From: DASQFQ01 sp963730115
GTDB taxonomy: Bacteria; Actinomycetota; Thermoleophilia; Solirubrobacterales; Solirubrobacteraceae
Direction: 5' to 3'
Length of the DNA: 64,000 nt
NCBI GenBank assembly: GCA_963730115.1
Contig: CAVSQM010000004.1
Location: 310,001 to 374,000 of the forward strand
Of the stretch, positions 43,295 through 51,470 are shown in pieces. The translations under genes were made by a program, and so were the position numbers. Within the stretch, counting starts at the first letter, position 1, and the number at the start of each line of letters is the position of its first letter. The notes under the pieces are model-generated. The model did no database searches and was not told the origin of the DNA. It saw only the letters and a list, made by a program, of their open reading frames with translations.

Positions 43295-44155
43295 ATGCTG
43301 ACCCTCGACCGCCTCGACGGCGGCGCGGCGCAGGTCGTGCGGCTGCAGAACGCCCGCTTCGGCGGCGCGCGCGCCCGCGATCCGCACCGCCACGACTACC
43401 ACGAGCTGATCTGGATCCGCGCCGGCCGCGGGCAGCACTCGATCGACGGCGCGGCCGTGCCGGTGCAGCCGGGCACGGTGACGATCATCGGCCGCGGGCA
43501 GGTCCACGTGTTCGAGGCCGGCGAAGGGCTCGTCGGCGCCGTCGTGCGCTTCAGCGAGGAGACGCTCGCCGAGCCCGGCGCGCGCCGCGGCACGCCGGCG
43601 TGGCTGCTGGCCGGCCGCGGCGGCCGCGCCGTGGTCGTCCCGCGCGGCGAGTGGGACCGGCTCGACGCGCTGATCGACGCGCTCGGCGCCGAGCTCGATC
43701 GCCCGCCCGACGAGCACAGCCCGGAGCTCCAGCGGCACCTGCTGTCGGCGATCCTGCTGTGGGTCGAGCGCTGGTACGACGAGAGCCGCACCGAGCGCCG
43801 CGAGGCCGACGACGCCGAGGTCCAGCTGCACCGGCGCTTCACGCGCCTGCTCGAGGACGACTTCGCCGGCCACCACGACGCCGGCCACTACGCCGACGCG
43901 CTCGCCGTCCCGCCCGCGGCGCTCAGCCGCGCGCTCAGCCACGTCACCGGTCGCGCCACCAAGGACCTCATCCTCGACCGCGTCATGCTCGAGGCGGCGC
44001 GGCTGCTGCGCTTCACCGACCTGAGCGTGGGCGAGGTCGCGCGCCGCGTCGGCTTCGACGACCCGCTGTACTTCTCGCGCGCCTTCAAGCGCCGCCACGA
44101 TGAGCCCCCGCAGGCGTACCGCGACGCCGCTCGCGGGAAGTCCATGCATCGGTGA
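43295..44155 (+). CDS. AraC-family transcriptional regulator
   Basis: This 286-residue protein has an N-terminal cupin sensor (DPHRHDYHELIWIRAGRGQHSIDG, VTIIGRGQVHVFEAG) and a C-terminal double HTH ending with LSVGEVARRVGFDDPLYFSRAFKRRHDEPPQAYR (in parts). The first HTH carries the variant AGHYADALAVPPAALSRAL. It probably activates the VOC dioxygenase-like gene 45 bp downstream, sensing an aromatic or similar ligand. Confidence 0.88.
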   Translation: MLTLDRLDGGAAQVVRLQNARFGGARARDPHRHDYHELIWIRAGRGQHSIDGAAVPVQPGTVTIIGRGQVHVFEAGEGLVGAVVRFSEETLAEPGARRGTPAWLLAGRGGRAVVVPRGEWDRLDALIDALGAELDRPPDEHSPELQRHLLSAILLWVERWYDESRTERREADDAEVQLHRRFTRLLEDDFAGHHDAGHYADALAVPPAALSRALSHVTGRATKDLILDRVMLEAARLLRFTDLSVGEVARRVGFDDPLYFSRAFKRRHDEPPQAYRDAARGKSMHR

Positions 44156-44165
44156 CGTCCTGCCA

Positions 44166-44194
44166 TTGGACAACCGGCCCGCGCGAGCGATCCT
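44166..44194 (+). promoter_or_regulatory. Promoter of the two-domain VOC gene
   Basis: TTGGAC (44166-44171), a 17-bp spacer and GATCCT (44189-44194) end 6 nt before ATG 44201, so the message should be leaderless. Only 10 bp separate the AraC stop from the -35, leaving any AraC site inside the araC 3' end or overlapping the promoter. Confidence 0.5.
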
Positions 44195-44200
44195 GTCGCC

Positions 44201-45073
44201 ATGACCTCCCTTGACACCCAGACCGCTCCGGTCCTCCCCGCGTCGCTGCGGGTCGGCACCGTCGAGCTGACCGTCACCGACCTCGACCGCTCCGTCGACT
44301 TCTACGAGCGCTCGATCGGCCTGCGCGTCCACCGCCGGGAGGACGGCCGCGCCGCGCTCGGCGCCGGCGGCGAGGACCTGCTCGTCCTCGTCGAGGACTC
44401 GGGCGCCCGCCGCGCCGGCCGCCATGCCGGCCTCTACCACTTCGCGCTGCTGCACCCCTCGCGCCACGAGCTCGCCCGCGCCGCCCAGCGCCTGGCCGCG
44501 ACCCGGACGCGCATCAGCGGCGCCTCCGACCACAACATCTCCGAGGCGATCTACCTCGACGACCCCGACGGCAACGGCATCGAGCTCGCCGCCGACCGCG
44601 GGCGCGAGACCTGGGGCGACCTGTCCGACCCGACCGCGCTCGGCGGCCCGGCGCCGCTCGACCTCGCCGACCTCATGAGCATGGTCGAGGGCGAGGAGCT
44701 GCAGCCGTACGTGTCGCCCGAGACCGTCGTGGGGCACCTGCACCTGCACGTCGGCGACATGGAGCGCGGGGTCGCCTTCTACCGCGACGTCGTCGGCTTC
44801 GAGGTGATGACGCTGCTGGACTCGGCGGCGTTCGTGGCCGCCGGCGGCTACCACCACCACCTCGGCTTCAACATCTGGCGCGGCCGCGGCGCGCCGCCGG
44901 TGCCGGAGGGGGTCGTCGGCCTGCGGCGCTGGACGATCGTGATCCCGGCCGACGCCGCGGGCGCCCTGCGCGAGCGCGTGATCGCCGCCGGCGCACCGCA
45001 CGAGGACACGCCGGAGGGCCTGCTCGTGCGCGACCCGTGGAACATCGCGCTGCTCGTGGTCGCCGAGGGCTGA
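44201..45073 (+). CDS. Two-domain VOC protein (CatE/catechol-2,3-dioxygenase-like)
   Basis: This 290-residue protein has two vicinal-oxygen-chelate modules. Module 1 runs from VGTVELTVTDLDRSVDFYE to DDPDGNGIELAADR, and module 2 from VGHLHLHVGDMERGVAFYRDVVGFEV to DPWNIALLV. Metal ligands His in GHLHLHV and Glu in NGIEL are visible, and YHHHLGFNIWRG is a family hallmark. It likely opens or isomerises a diol or removes a toxic aldehyde. The AraC gene before it is the probable regulator, and the next VOC gene overlaps by 1 nt. Confidence 0.8.
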   Translation: MTSLDTQTAPVLPASLRVGTVELTVTDLDRSVDFYERSIGLRVHRREDGRAALGAGGEDLLVLVEDSGARRAGRHAGLYHFALLHPSRHELARAAQRLAATRTRISGASDHNISEAIYLDDPDGNGIELAADRGRETWGDLSDPTALGGPAPLDLADLMSMVEGEELQPYVSPETVVGHLHLHVGDMERGVAFYRDVVGFEVMTLLDSAAFVAAGGYHHHLGFNIWRGRGAPPVPEGVVGLRRWTIVIPADAAGALRERVIAAGAPHEDTPEGLLVRDPWNIALLVVAEG

Positions 45074-45429
45074 TGCGGCTCCGCCATCTCGCGCTGGCGG
45101 TCACGGACGAGCAGCGCTCGCGCGAGTTCTACGAGCGCTGGTTCGGCTTCGGCGTCGAGGAGCCGCACCGCTATCCCGACGGCGTGCTGATGCTCTACGG
45201 GCAGGGGGACGTCGCGCTCGCGCTCGGGCCGGCCGAGGGGCGGCCCGAGCTGCCCGCGTTCCTGCACTTCGGCTTCACGCTCGACGACCCCGGCCGCGTG
45301 CGCGAGCTGCGCTCCGAGTTCGAGGCCGCGGGCGTCGAGATCACCGAGTTCTGCGACGAGCCCGACTACGTCAGCGTGAAGGTGCGCGACCCCGACGGCT
45401 ACGTCGTCGAGTCGAGCTGGGAGCGCTAG
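45073..45429 (+). CDS. Small VOC/glyoxalase-fold protein
   Basis: This 118-residue single-module VOC protein starts RLRHLALAVTDEQRSREFYERWFGF and ends VKVRDPDGYVVESSWE, giving His, and Glu as candidate metal ligands. ATG 45073 overlaps the previous stop by one base (TGATG), so the two VOC genes form an operon. Its TAG lies in CTAG shared with the convergent aminotransferase. The substrate is unknown; fosfomycin-type or bleomycin-type resistance is possible but unsupported. Confidence 0.8.
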   Translation: MRLRHLALAVTDEQRSREFYERWFGFGVEEPHRYPDGVLMLYGQGDVALALGPAEGRPELPAFLHFGFTLDDPGRVRELRSEFEAAGVEITEFCDEPDYVSVKVRDPDGYVVESSWER

Positions 45430-46661
45430 GCCGCGAACCCCTCGCGCATGCGCTCGAGCGCGGCGGCGATCCACGGCAGCGCCACCGGGTCCTCGCTGCG
45501 CAGGGCCGCGAGCCGCTGCTCGTCGTCGGCGCCGTACAGCAGGCTGGTGGCCATCCGGAAGCGCAGCGCGGCCGGATCGTCGCCGAACGCCTCGCCGGCC
45601 AGCACGGCGATGCCGCGCTCCTCGAGCAGATACGTAGCCAGCTCGGCGCCGCTGCCGAACGGCCGCCCCGCGAAGTCGGGATAGAGGTAGAAGGCGCCGC
45701 TCGGCGGCCGGCAGCGCGCGCCGCTCGCCGCCACCACCTCGTAGGCCGCTTCACTGACCGCACGGTGCAGGCGCCGGCTCGCGGCGACGTGCTCGACCAG
45801 CTCCGGCGGCTCGGCGAGCGCGTAGGCGGCGGCGTGCTGCATCGGCGCGGCGAGCGCCGACCAGATCTCGCTCGCCAGCCCGCCGATCGCGGCGCCGGCC
45901 TCCTCCCCGAGCCGACCGTCGGCCAGCCGCACGAGCCCGACGCGCCAGCCGCCGAGGGCCAGGTGCTTGCTCAAGCCGGTGGTGACGAACGTGCGCTCCG
46001 GGAGCAGCTGCGCCGGGCCCACGAACGGCTCGTAGGCGAGATCGCGGTAGATCTCGTCGGCGACGATCACCAGGCCGGCCGCCTCGGCGACCTCGCACAC
46101 CTCGCGCACCAGCGCCTCCGAGGCGACGGTGCCGGTCGGGTTGTCGGGCAGCGTGAGCACGAGGATGCCCGGCCGCGCGCCGACGCCCTCCGCCTCGGCG
46201 AGCGCGGCGCGGAGATGGGCCGGGTCGGGCACGCCGCCCGCCTCCTCGCCGATCGGCACGCCGATCACCCGCTTGCCGGCGATCGCCGCGTGTGCGGCGT
46301 AGCTGACCCAGCACGGCACCGGCAGCACGACGTCGCCGGGCAGCACCTGCAGCAGCGCGTAGAGCAGCGGCTTGCTGCCGGGCGCGAACACGATCTGATC
46401 GGCCGCCGTCTCCAGCCCCCGGCGCCCGAAGTAGCCGGCCGCCGCCTCGCGCGCCGCCGCCGACCCGGCGACCGGCCCGTAGCCGTTGCGCCCCGCGCCC
46501 TCGGCCAGCCGCTCCGCCACCGCGGGCAGCACCGGCAGCCCCGCCTCGCCGAACGCCAGGTGCAAGATGTCCTCGCCCGCCGCGAGCTTGGCGCGCACGC
46601 GCTCGTTGGCCGCCAGCGTGGGCGACGGGGGCACGGCAGCGATGAGTTCCGAGCGCAACAC
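45426..46661 (-). CDS. PLP-dependent aminotransferase, class I/II
   Basis: This 411-residue enzyme has the AspC-like fold: ILHLAFGEAGLPVLP at the substrate-binding start, GYGPVAGSAAAREAAAGYF, LTLPDNPTGTVAS, VIVADEIYRDLAYEPF, and PLP lysine in TGLSKHLALGGWRVG. C-terminal RPPSGAFYLYPDF is also standard. Substrates may be aspartate, aromatic or branched amino acids. The start is uncertain; I use GTG 46661, which leaves only 14 bp to the divergent DUF899 gene. It shares CTAG stops with the VOC gene. Confidence 0.85.
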   Translation of the reverse strand: MLRSELIAAVPPSPTLAANERVRAKLAAGEDILHLAFGEAGLPVLPAVAERLAEGAGRNGYGPVAGSAAAREAAAGYFGRRGLETAADQIVFAPGSKPLLYALLQVLPGDVVLPVPCWVSYAAHAAIAGKRVIGVPIGEEAGGVPDPAHLRAALAEAEGVGARPGILVLTLPDNPTGTVASEALVREVCEVAEAAGLVIVADEIYRDLAYEPFVGPAQLLPERTFVTTGLSKHLALGGWRVGLVRLADGRLGEEAGAAIGGLASEIWSALAAPMQHAAAYALAEPPELVEHVAASRRLHRAVSEAAYEVVAASGARCRPPSGAFYLYPDFAGRPFGSGAELATYLLEERGIAVLAGEAFGDDPAALRFRMATSLLYGADDEQRLAALRSEDPVALPWIAAALERMREGFAA

Positions 46662-46675
46662 TGGTCTCAGTCCGC

Positions 46676-47408
46676 ATGAGCCTTCCACAGATCGTGAACA
46701 GAGACGAGTGGCTCGCCGCACGCGCGGAGCTGCTCGAGCAGGAGAAAGCGCTGACCCGCCGGCGCGACGCGCTGAGCGCCGACCGGCGGCGGCTGCCGAT
46801 GGTCGAGATCACCAAGGACTACCGCTTCACCGGCCCGCACGGCGAGGTCGGCCTGATCGACCTCTTCGAGGGCCGCAAGCAGCTGATCCTCGGGCACTTC
46901 ATGTTCGACCCCAGCTGGGAGGACGGCTGCCCGAGCTGCTCGGCCGGCGTCGACGAGATGTCGCCCGGCCTCCAGGAGCACCTGCACACCCGCGACACGA
47001 CGCTCGCCTACGTCTCGCGCGCGCCGCTGGAGAAGCTCGAGCGCTGGAAGGCGAAGAAGGGCTGGGACGTCGCCTGGTACTCGTCCGAGGGCAGCGACTT
47101 CAACTACGACTTCCGCGTCACCATCGACGACTCCAAGGGCTCGTCGGAGTACAACTACCGCCCGATCGCCGACGTGCCGGCGCTGGCCGAGAGCGAGCAG
47201 CCGTTCGAGATGCCGGGCTCGAGCGTCTTCCTGCGCGTCGACGACCGCGTCTTCCACACCTACTCGTCCTACGCGCGCGGCGCCGAGCAGACCGGCGGGT
47301 CGTACTACTTCCTCGACCTCACGGCGCTCGGGCGCCAGGAGGAGTGGGAGGAGCCGAAGGGGCGCGCCGACTCGCGCCCGCTCGGCCTCGCCGGACTTCG
47401 CGAGCTAG
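46676..47408 (+). pseudogene. DUF899 thioredoxin-like protein with a 3'-end frameshift
   Basis: The ~240-residue protein has the DUF899 pattern: VNRDEWLAARAELLEQEKALTRRRD, MVEITKDYRFTGPHGEVGLIDLFEGRKQL and SWEDGCPSCSAGVDE with a CPSC redox motif, ending DLTALGRQEEWEEPKGRAD. After that the frame lacks a stop and would run 1.8 kb antisense to the next gene. Dropping one base near 47372 gives a tail RARSASPDFAS and a TAG at 47406-47408, in CTAG shared with the neighbour's stop. Length is 3n+1, as expected for one extra base. DUF899 proteins are thought to be thiol-redox related. Confidence 0.75.
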
Positions 47409-49162
47409 CAGGAGGCGCGGGCGCGCGGCACGCCGCTCGCCCGCGCCGGGCAGCCCGCACCCGGGCGGAGGATGCGCACGGCGCTGCGATCGACGTCGTT
47501 GCGCAGCAGTCGCTCGGGCTCGCGTGGCCGCGCGGCCTCGACCAGCCGCACCGGGGCGAGGCTGCCGCTCCGCGCCCGCGCGTCGAGCCTGACCGTCACC
47601 GACGCGCCCGGCGCCAGCCGTGGCAGCGTGCACGCGCCGCCGGCGGGCACCGCGACGCACACGCCGCCCGCGAGCGCGAGGCGCGCCGGACGGATCCGCA
47701 CGCCGCCCTGATGCGGTACGGCGACGATCCGGACGCCGGTCGCGGTCAGCGGGCCGCGGTTGCTGATGGTGATGCGGAACCCCGCGGTGCCGCCGACCGC
47801 GATCCCCCGCTCCAGCGGGCGCACGCGCGTGACGAGGTCGAGGCTCGCCGCGGCGTCCGCCGCCGGCACCGAGCCGGGCGCCGGGTCGGGCACCGGCTCG
47901 GGCTCGGGCTCGGGCGGCGGGTCCGGGTCGGGCCGAGGCAGCTTCCGGGCGTTGAGGAGCACGCAGTGCACGACCTCCGCGCCGCGCACCGGGAACGTGG
48001 CGCGCGTGCCGCGCGCGGTGACGATCACCCGACCGGCGCGGTCGTGGCACTGGACCGCCGACCGGTACGCGGACGCCCGCGTGCCCGGCGCCGCGCGCTC
48101 GGAGACCGTCACGCTCCCGACTCCCACGCGCGTCGGCCCGGCGATCGTCCCGTCGCCGGCGCGGCGCGCCACAAGCCGGCCGTTCACGCGCAGGTTGAAT
48201 CGCCCCCGGTCTCCCGCCGGAGCCAGCGCCTTTTCGAGCACCACCGCGGGGCCGGGCACGTTGGCGACCGTGCAGGCGACATCGCGCCGGCGGTCGAAAC
48301 TCAGCGAAAGCTCCGAGCCCGGGCCCTGCGCGACCAGCTCCTGCGAGTCGGCGTCGACGCAGCGGATTGCGCTGGCGTAGGCGACGAGGTCGGTCCCAGC
48401 GGCGCCGCGCTCCGACACCGTGACGGCCGACAGCGGGAGCGCCAGCGGCGCCGAGGTGCTCCCGTTCCCGGCGCCCGGCACGACCACGTCGTCGCCGACC
48501 AGCAGATCGAAGCGGCCCGGATCGCCCGCCGGCGCGAGCGCCTTGGTCATCGACATCGAGCAGCGGGCGTCGGCGAAGACGACCCCGTCGAGGAAGTTGC
48601 CGATCGACGGGTTGCCCGAGGCGTTCGAGACCGCCGCGAACCCGAAGCGGGTCGTCGTCTGGCCGGGCGGGACGGTGTAGCTGCCCAGCACCTGCTGCCA
48701 CTCCGTGTTGCCGGTCGAGACCTGCCGGACGTGGTTCGGCGGGCCGCCGGGCGGGCCGATCCGGATCTCCATCGTGTCGACGCCGCTGCGGCCACGGTGG
48801 TTCACGGCGTACGACAAGCGCGCGCCGGGGGCCGTCGGGCGCTCCTGGTAGAGCTCGCCCTCCTCGTTGGCCGACAGCTCCGCGAACTGCTCGCCGACCG
48901 CCGCCGGGACGCCCAGGTAGCCGCTCTGCCAGAGCTCGATCTTGCCGTCGGGCTCGGTCGTGTCCCAGCCCGGCACGGAGTCCTCGTCCCGGATCGAGAA
49001 CGCCTGGATGGAGTCCGGGTCCTCGAAGCCGCCGTTGTCGAGGTCGATGAGACCGACGCAGGGCGAGGAGGTCGACTGCGCGGTCGCACGACGGTCGGCG
49101 ACCGTGACCGCTGCCGTCGCCGACGCGGTGAGCACGACGAGCGCCAGCAGGAGCCGCCTCAT
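47405..49162 (-). CDS. Large secreted multidomain surface protein
   Basis: This 585-residue protein has a signal peptide (MRRLLLALVVLTASATAAV), an N-terminal lectin-like jelly-roll candidate with LDNGGFEDPDSIQAFSI and GWDTTEPDGKIELWQSG (35-200), and two related prealbumin-like repeats starting KALAPAGDPGRFDL (207) and KALAPAGDRGRFNL (311), each ending in a Cys-containing strand (ACTVANV, HCVLLNA). A Pro/Glu/Asp linker (410-432) and a DUF11-like domain (GFRITISNRGPLTATGVRIV) follow, then a Cys-bearing tail (GAGCPARASGVPRARASC). No LPXTG or membrane anchor is seen, so it may be released or held by disulfides. Confidence 0.7.
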   Translation of the reverse strand: MRRLLLALVVLTASATAAVTVADRRATAQSTSSPCVGLIDLDNGGFEDPDSIQAFSIRDEDSVPGWDTTEPDGKIELWQSGYLGVPAAVGEQFAELSANEEGELYQERPTAPGARLSYAVNHRGRSGVDTMEIRIGPPGGPPNHVRQVSTGNTEWQQVLGSYTVPPGQTTTRFGFAAVSNASGNPSIGNFLDGVVFADARCSMSMTKALAPAGDPGRFDLLVGDDVVVPGAGNGSTSAPLALPLSAVTVSERGAAGTDLVAYASAIRCVDADSQELVAQGPGSELSLSFDRRRDVACTVANVPGPAVVLEKALAPAGDRGRFNLRVNGRLVARRAGDGTIAGPTRVGVGSVTVSERAAPGTRASAYRSAVQCHDRAGRVIVTARGTRATFPVRGAEVVHCVLLNARKLPRPDPDPPPEPEPEPVPDPAPGSVPAADAAASLDLVTRVRPLERGIAVGGTAGFRITISNRGPLTATGVRIVAVPHQGGVRIRPARLALAGGVCVAVPAGGACTLPRLAPGASVTVRLDARARSGSLAPVRLVEAARPREPERLLRNDVDRSAVRILRPGAGCPARASGVPRARASC

Positions 49163-49185
49163 CCCGGCTCGGCGAAGCTACTCCA

Positions 49186-50043
49186 CTAGAGCCGCTCCCG
49201 GATCGCCGCCGCGAACGCCTCCGCCGCCTCGACCGGCGTGAAGTGGCCGACGCCGTCGAGGGCGCGGAGGTCGACGTCGGAGAAGAACGCGTCGAGCCGG
49301 TCCGACCAGGCGCTCGGGAAGAGCGGATCGTGCGCCTGCCACAGGACGGTGGTGGGCGTCGCGATCCGCTCGTCGGCCGGCGGGTCGCTCTCGGCCAGCG
49401 CGCGGGCCACGCCGCCCGACCCGGCGCGGTACCAGGCGATCGACGCAGCCATCGCACCGGGAGCGCCGTAGGCGTCGGCGAGGTGGTCGAGGCGCTCGGT
49501 GGAAACGGCGAAGTCCGGCCCCGACCAGTGGTTCCAGAAGTGCGCGAGGTAGGCGCGGACGGCGGCCCGGTCGCCGTCGAGGATCTCCTCGATCAGCGGC
49601 AGCTGATGGAAGCTCTGGTACCAGAACTCGCGCGTCGCGTCGGGCGTGAGCACGCGCCGCCCGGCGCCCGGCAGCGGCGGCGAGACGACGAGCGCGCGCA
49701 GCTTCGCCGGCGTGTCGCGTGCGATCGCCTGCGCGATCCGGCTCCCGATGTCGTAGCCGGCGATCACGGGCGCCTCGAGCCCGAGCTCGTCGATCAGCCC
49801 GACGACGCTGCGCGCCTGCGCCTCCGCCGAGTACGCCTCGCCCGGCGGCTCGGCGTGCTTGTCGGACTCCCCAAAGCCGCGCAGGTCGGGCACGACGACC
49901 TCGGCCTCGCCCGTCAGCAGCGGAGCCACCGCCGCGTGGTCCGTGCGATCGCCCGGCCAGCCGTGCAGCAGCACCACCGGCGGCCCTGAGCCCGCCCGCT
50001 CGTAGGCGAGCGAGAAGCCGTCGACGGGCGCGGACCGGGGCAT
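49186..50043 (-). CDS. Alpha/beta hydrolase of epoxide hydrolase/dehalogenase type
   Basis: This 285-residue enzyme has HGWPG at 27-31 (oxyanion hole), an Asp98 nucleophile in AGYDIGSRIAQAI, acid Asp in QAHDPLFP and His in GVGHFTPVEAAE. Asp at the nucleophile elbow points to epoxide hydrolase or haloalkane/haloacetate dehalogenase chemistry, not an esterase. PDLRGFGESDK is the usual strand-4 motif. Cap-domain tyrosines would separate epoxide from halide substrates; candidates such as FWYQSFHQ are present but not decisive. Confidence 0.82.
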   Translation of the reverse strand: MPRSAPVDGFSLAYERAGSGPPVVLLHGWPGDRTDHAAVAPLLTGEAEVVVPDLRGFGESDKHAEPPGEAYSAEAQARSVVGLIDELGLEAPVIAGYDIGSRIAQAIARDTPAKLRALVVSPPLPGAGRRVLTPDATREFWYQSFHQLPLIEEILDGDRAAVRAYLAHFWNHWSGPDFAVSTERLDHLADAYGAPGAMAASIAWYRAGSGGVARALAESDPPADERIATPTTVLWQAHDPLFPSAWSDRLDAFFSDVDLRALDGVGHFTPVEAAEAFAAAIRERL

Positions 50044-50064
50044 CGGCCGCGCACGCTACTCCAG

Positions 50065-50930
50065 CTAGGAGTCGATGATCTCGCGCAGGAGCGCGCGGAC
50101 GGTGTCCTCGTCCGTGGAGCCGAGCGGCGTGAGGAGGATCCGCCGGACCGCCTTCCGGACGTCCGGGGGCATCGAGAGCATCGCCTCCTCCATCTCCTTG
50201 GCGCGGCCCACGCCGCATTCGACGAGCGCGCGGTTCATGCGCTCGTCGGCGAGCAGGGCGTCGACGGTGTCGTGTGCAGCGCCTTCTGCTTGGCGACGGG
50301 CATCATCCGCTCGCCCGACCACAGCAGGTCGCGCTTGAGGCGACCCTGCTTGAACGACTTGAGATCGCCGTTGCTGGTGGCCGACGCGACGTAGGCGTCC
50401 TGGACCTCGGCGAGGCTGGCCTTGACGGCGTCGGTGGCGGCCTCGAACGTCGCTCGCCCCGCCGCCTCCACGTCCGCCACCCGCGCGTTGCGCCTGCGCT
50501 TGGCGCCCTTCTCCTTGCCCTGGCCGGGCGCCTGCTCGATCAGGCCCGACACCTTCGGCACCCAGGCGAAGAAGCCGAGGATCAGGTTCTGGAACCCGTA
50601 GGCGAGCCCGCGCTTGGCCAGGCTGAAGTGGGCGGGGATCTTCTTCGACAGCCAGCGGACGAGCTTCCTGTCGAAGTTCGGGACCTTGGCGTTCGAGTGC
50701 TGCTTGATGCTCGCCCGCGGCGTGTTGGCGTGGCTGGCCGAGAAGGCGTCGCTGAGGAAGTGGCAGGCGAACGCATCGCGCAGCAGCGCCTCGTCGAGCA
50801 GCGCCGGACGGCCCGAGCTGGAGCCCCACGCGGTGTCGCCGATCAGCTTGTGCTCGGTCTCGTTGAAGCGCATCAGCCGCCGTGGGCCGGCGGCGGCCGC
50901 AAGCCGCGTCACGGCGCGGTTGCCGGCCAT
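50065..50930 (-). pseudogene. GNRAV-motif protein with PLC/P1-like HFLSDAFSASH, frameshifted
   Basis: The visible start is MAGNRAVTRL, and the codons before it continue the pattern in frame as VLQLQR, so the true N-terminus is upstream. LQR-x-AGNRAVTRL resembles the short motif found in proteins near extracellular contractile injection systems (DUF4157-type). ETEHKLIGD and FACHFLSDAFSASHANTPR suggest a metal-binding helical fold like phospholipase C/P1 nuclease. After VAKQKAL (near 50275) the frame is lost; adding one base restores HDTVDALLADERMNRALVECG to the stop at 50065. I infer one missing base. Function is unproven. Confidence 0.5.
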
Positions 50931-51039
50931 GCGCTGGAGCTGCAGGACGGCATCGGAGTGCGCCGCTCCGCCGTGCGGGCGGCGGGGCGGCGGGGCGGCG
51001 CAGTCACGCGTCCTGCGTGGACCGAGCGCCTCATGGGAG

Positions 51040-51417
51040 TGGAGACGGCGGGATTTGAACCCGCGTCCGCAGTCGCGTAAAAGGCGGCGTCTACGAGCGT
51101 ATCCGGCGCTCTATATCTCGCTCATCACTCGCCACGCCGGCGGGGTTGTGACTCGCCAGCCCGCTTGAAATGTCCCCCGCTTCGGCGCGGACGGGCCTCC
51201 GCGGGGTGAGCCTGCTTCTGACTCGGCGCTGATCCCGGCGCAGGCTCCGGGGGCCAAGCCGCTACCTAGTTTCGGCTAGGCAGCGAGAGCGACGTCATGG
51301 ACGTCGCCCTGAGTGTGCTTGTTCGCACTTATGGTTTTGCTGGGGTTTTACGAGGCCTCCAGCACCTCGGCTCGCAACCGCCCCCACGAACCGACCGCGT
51401 CGAAGCCTGTCGTCCCC
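51040..51417 (-). ncRNA. ssrA: Transfer-messenger RNA (tmRNA)
   Basis: This single-piece RNA of about 378 nt has a tRNA-like 5' start GGGGACGACAGGCTTCGACG, a 3' end with GGTTCAAATCC T-loop, and a 7-bp acceptor stem GGGGACG/CGTCTCC (one G-U). The 3' CCA is not encoded. The resume codon is GCG at 51326, and the tag reads ANKHTQGDVHDVALAA, stopping with TAG at 51278-51276. The end ALAA is the normal degradation signal. It rescues stalled ribosomes together with SmpB, encoded 6 kb away. A TACATA box ends 6 nt before the 5' end on the minus strand. Confidence 0.95.
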
Positions 51418-51470
51418 AGGGGCTATGTACGTTTCCATTGTAGTTGCCCGACAGCAATGCGAGGGGACGT

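Noticed and set aside
46676..49189. 837-codon frame as one protein
   Set aside because: Only the first ~235 codons match DUF899; the rest is antisense to a secreted protein with clear domains.
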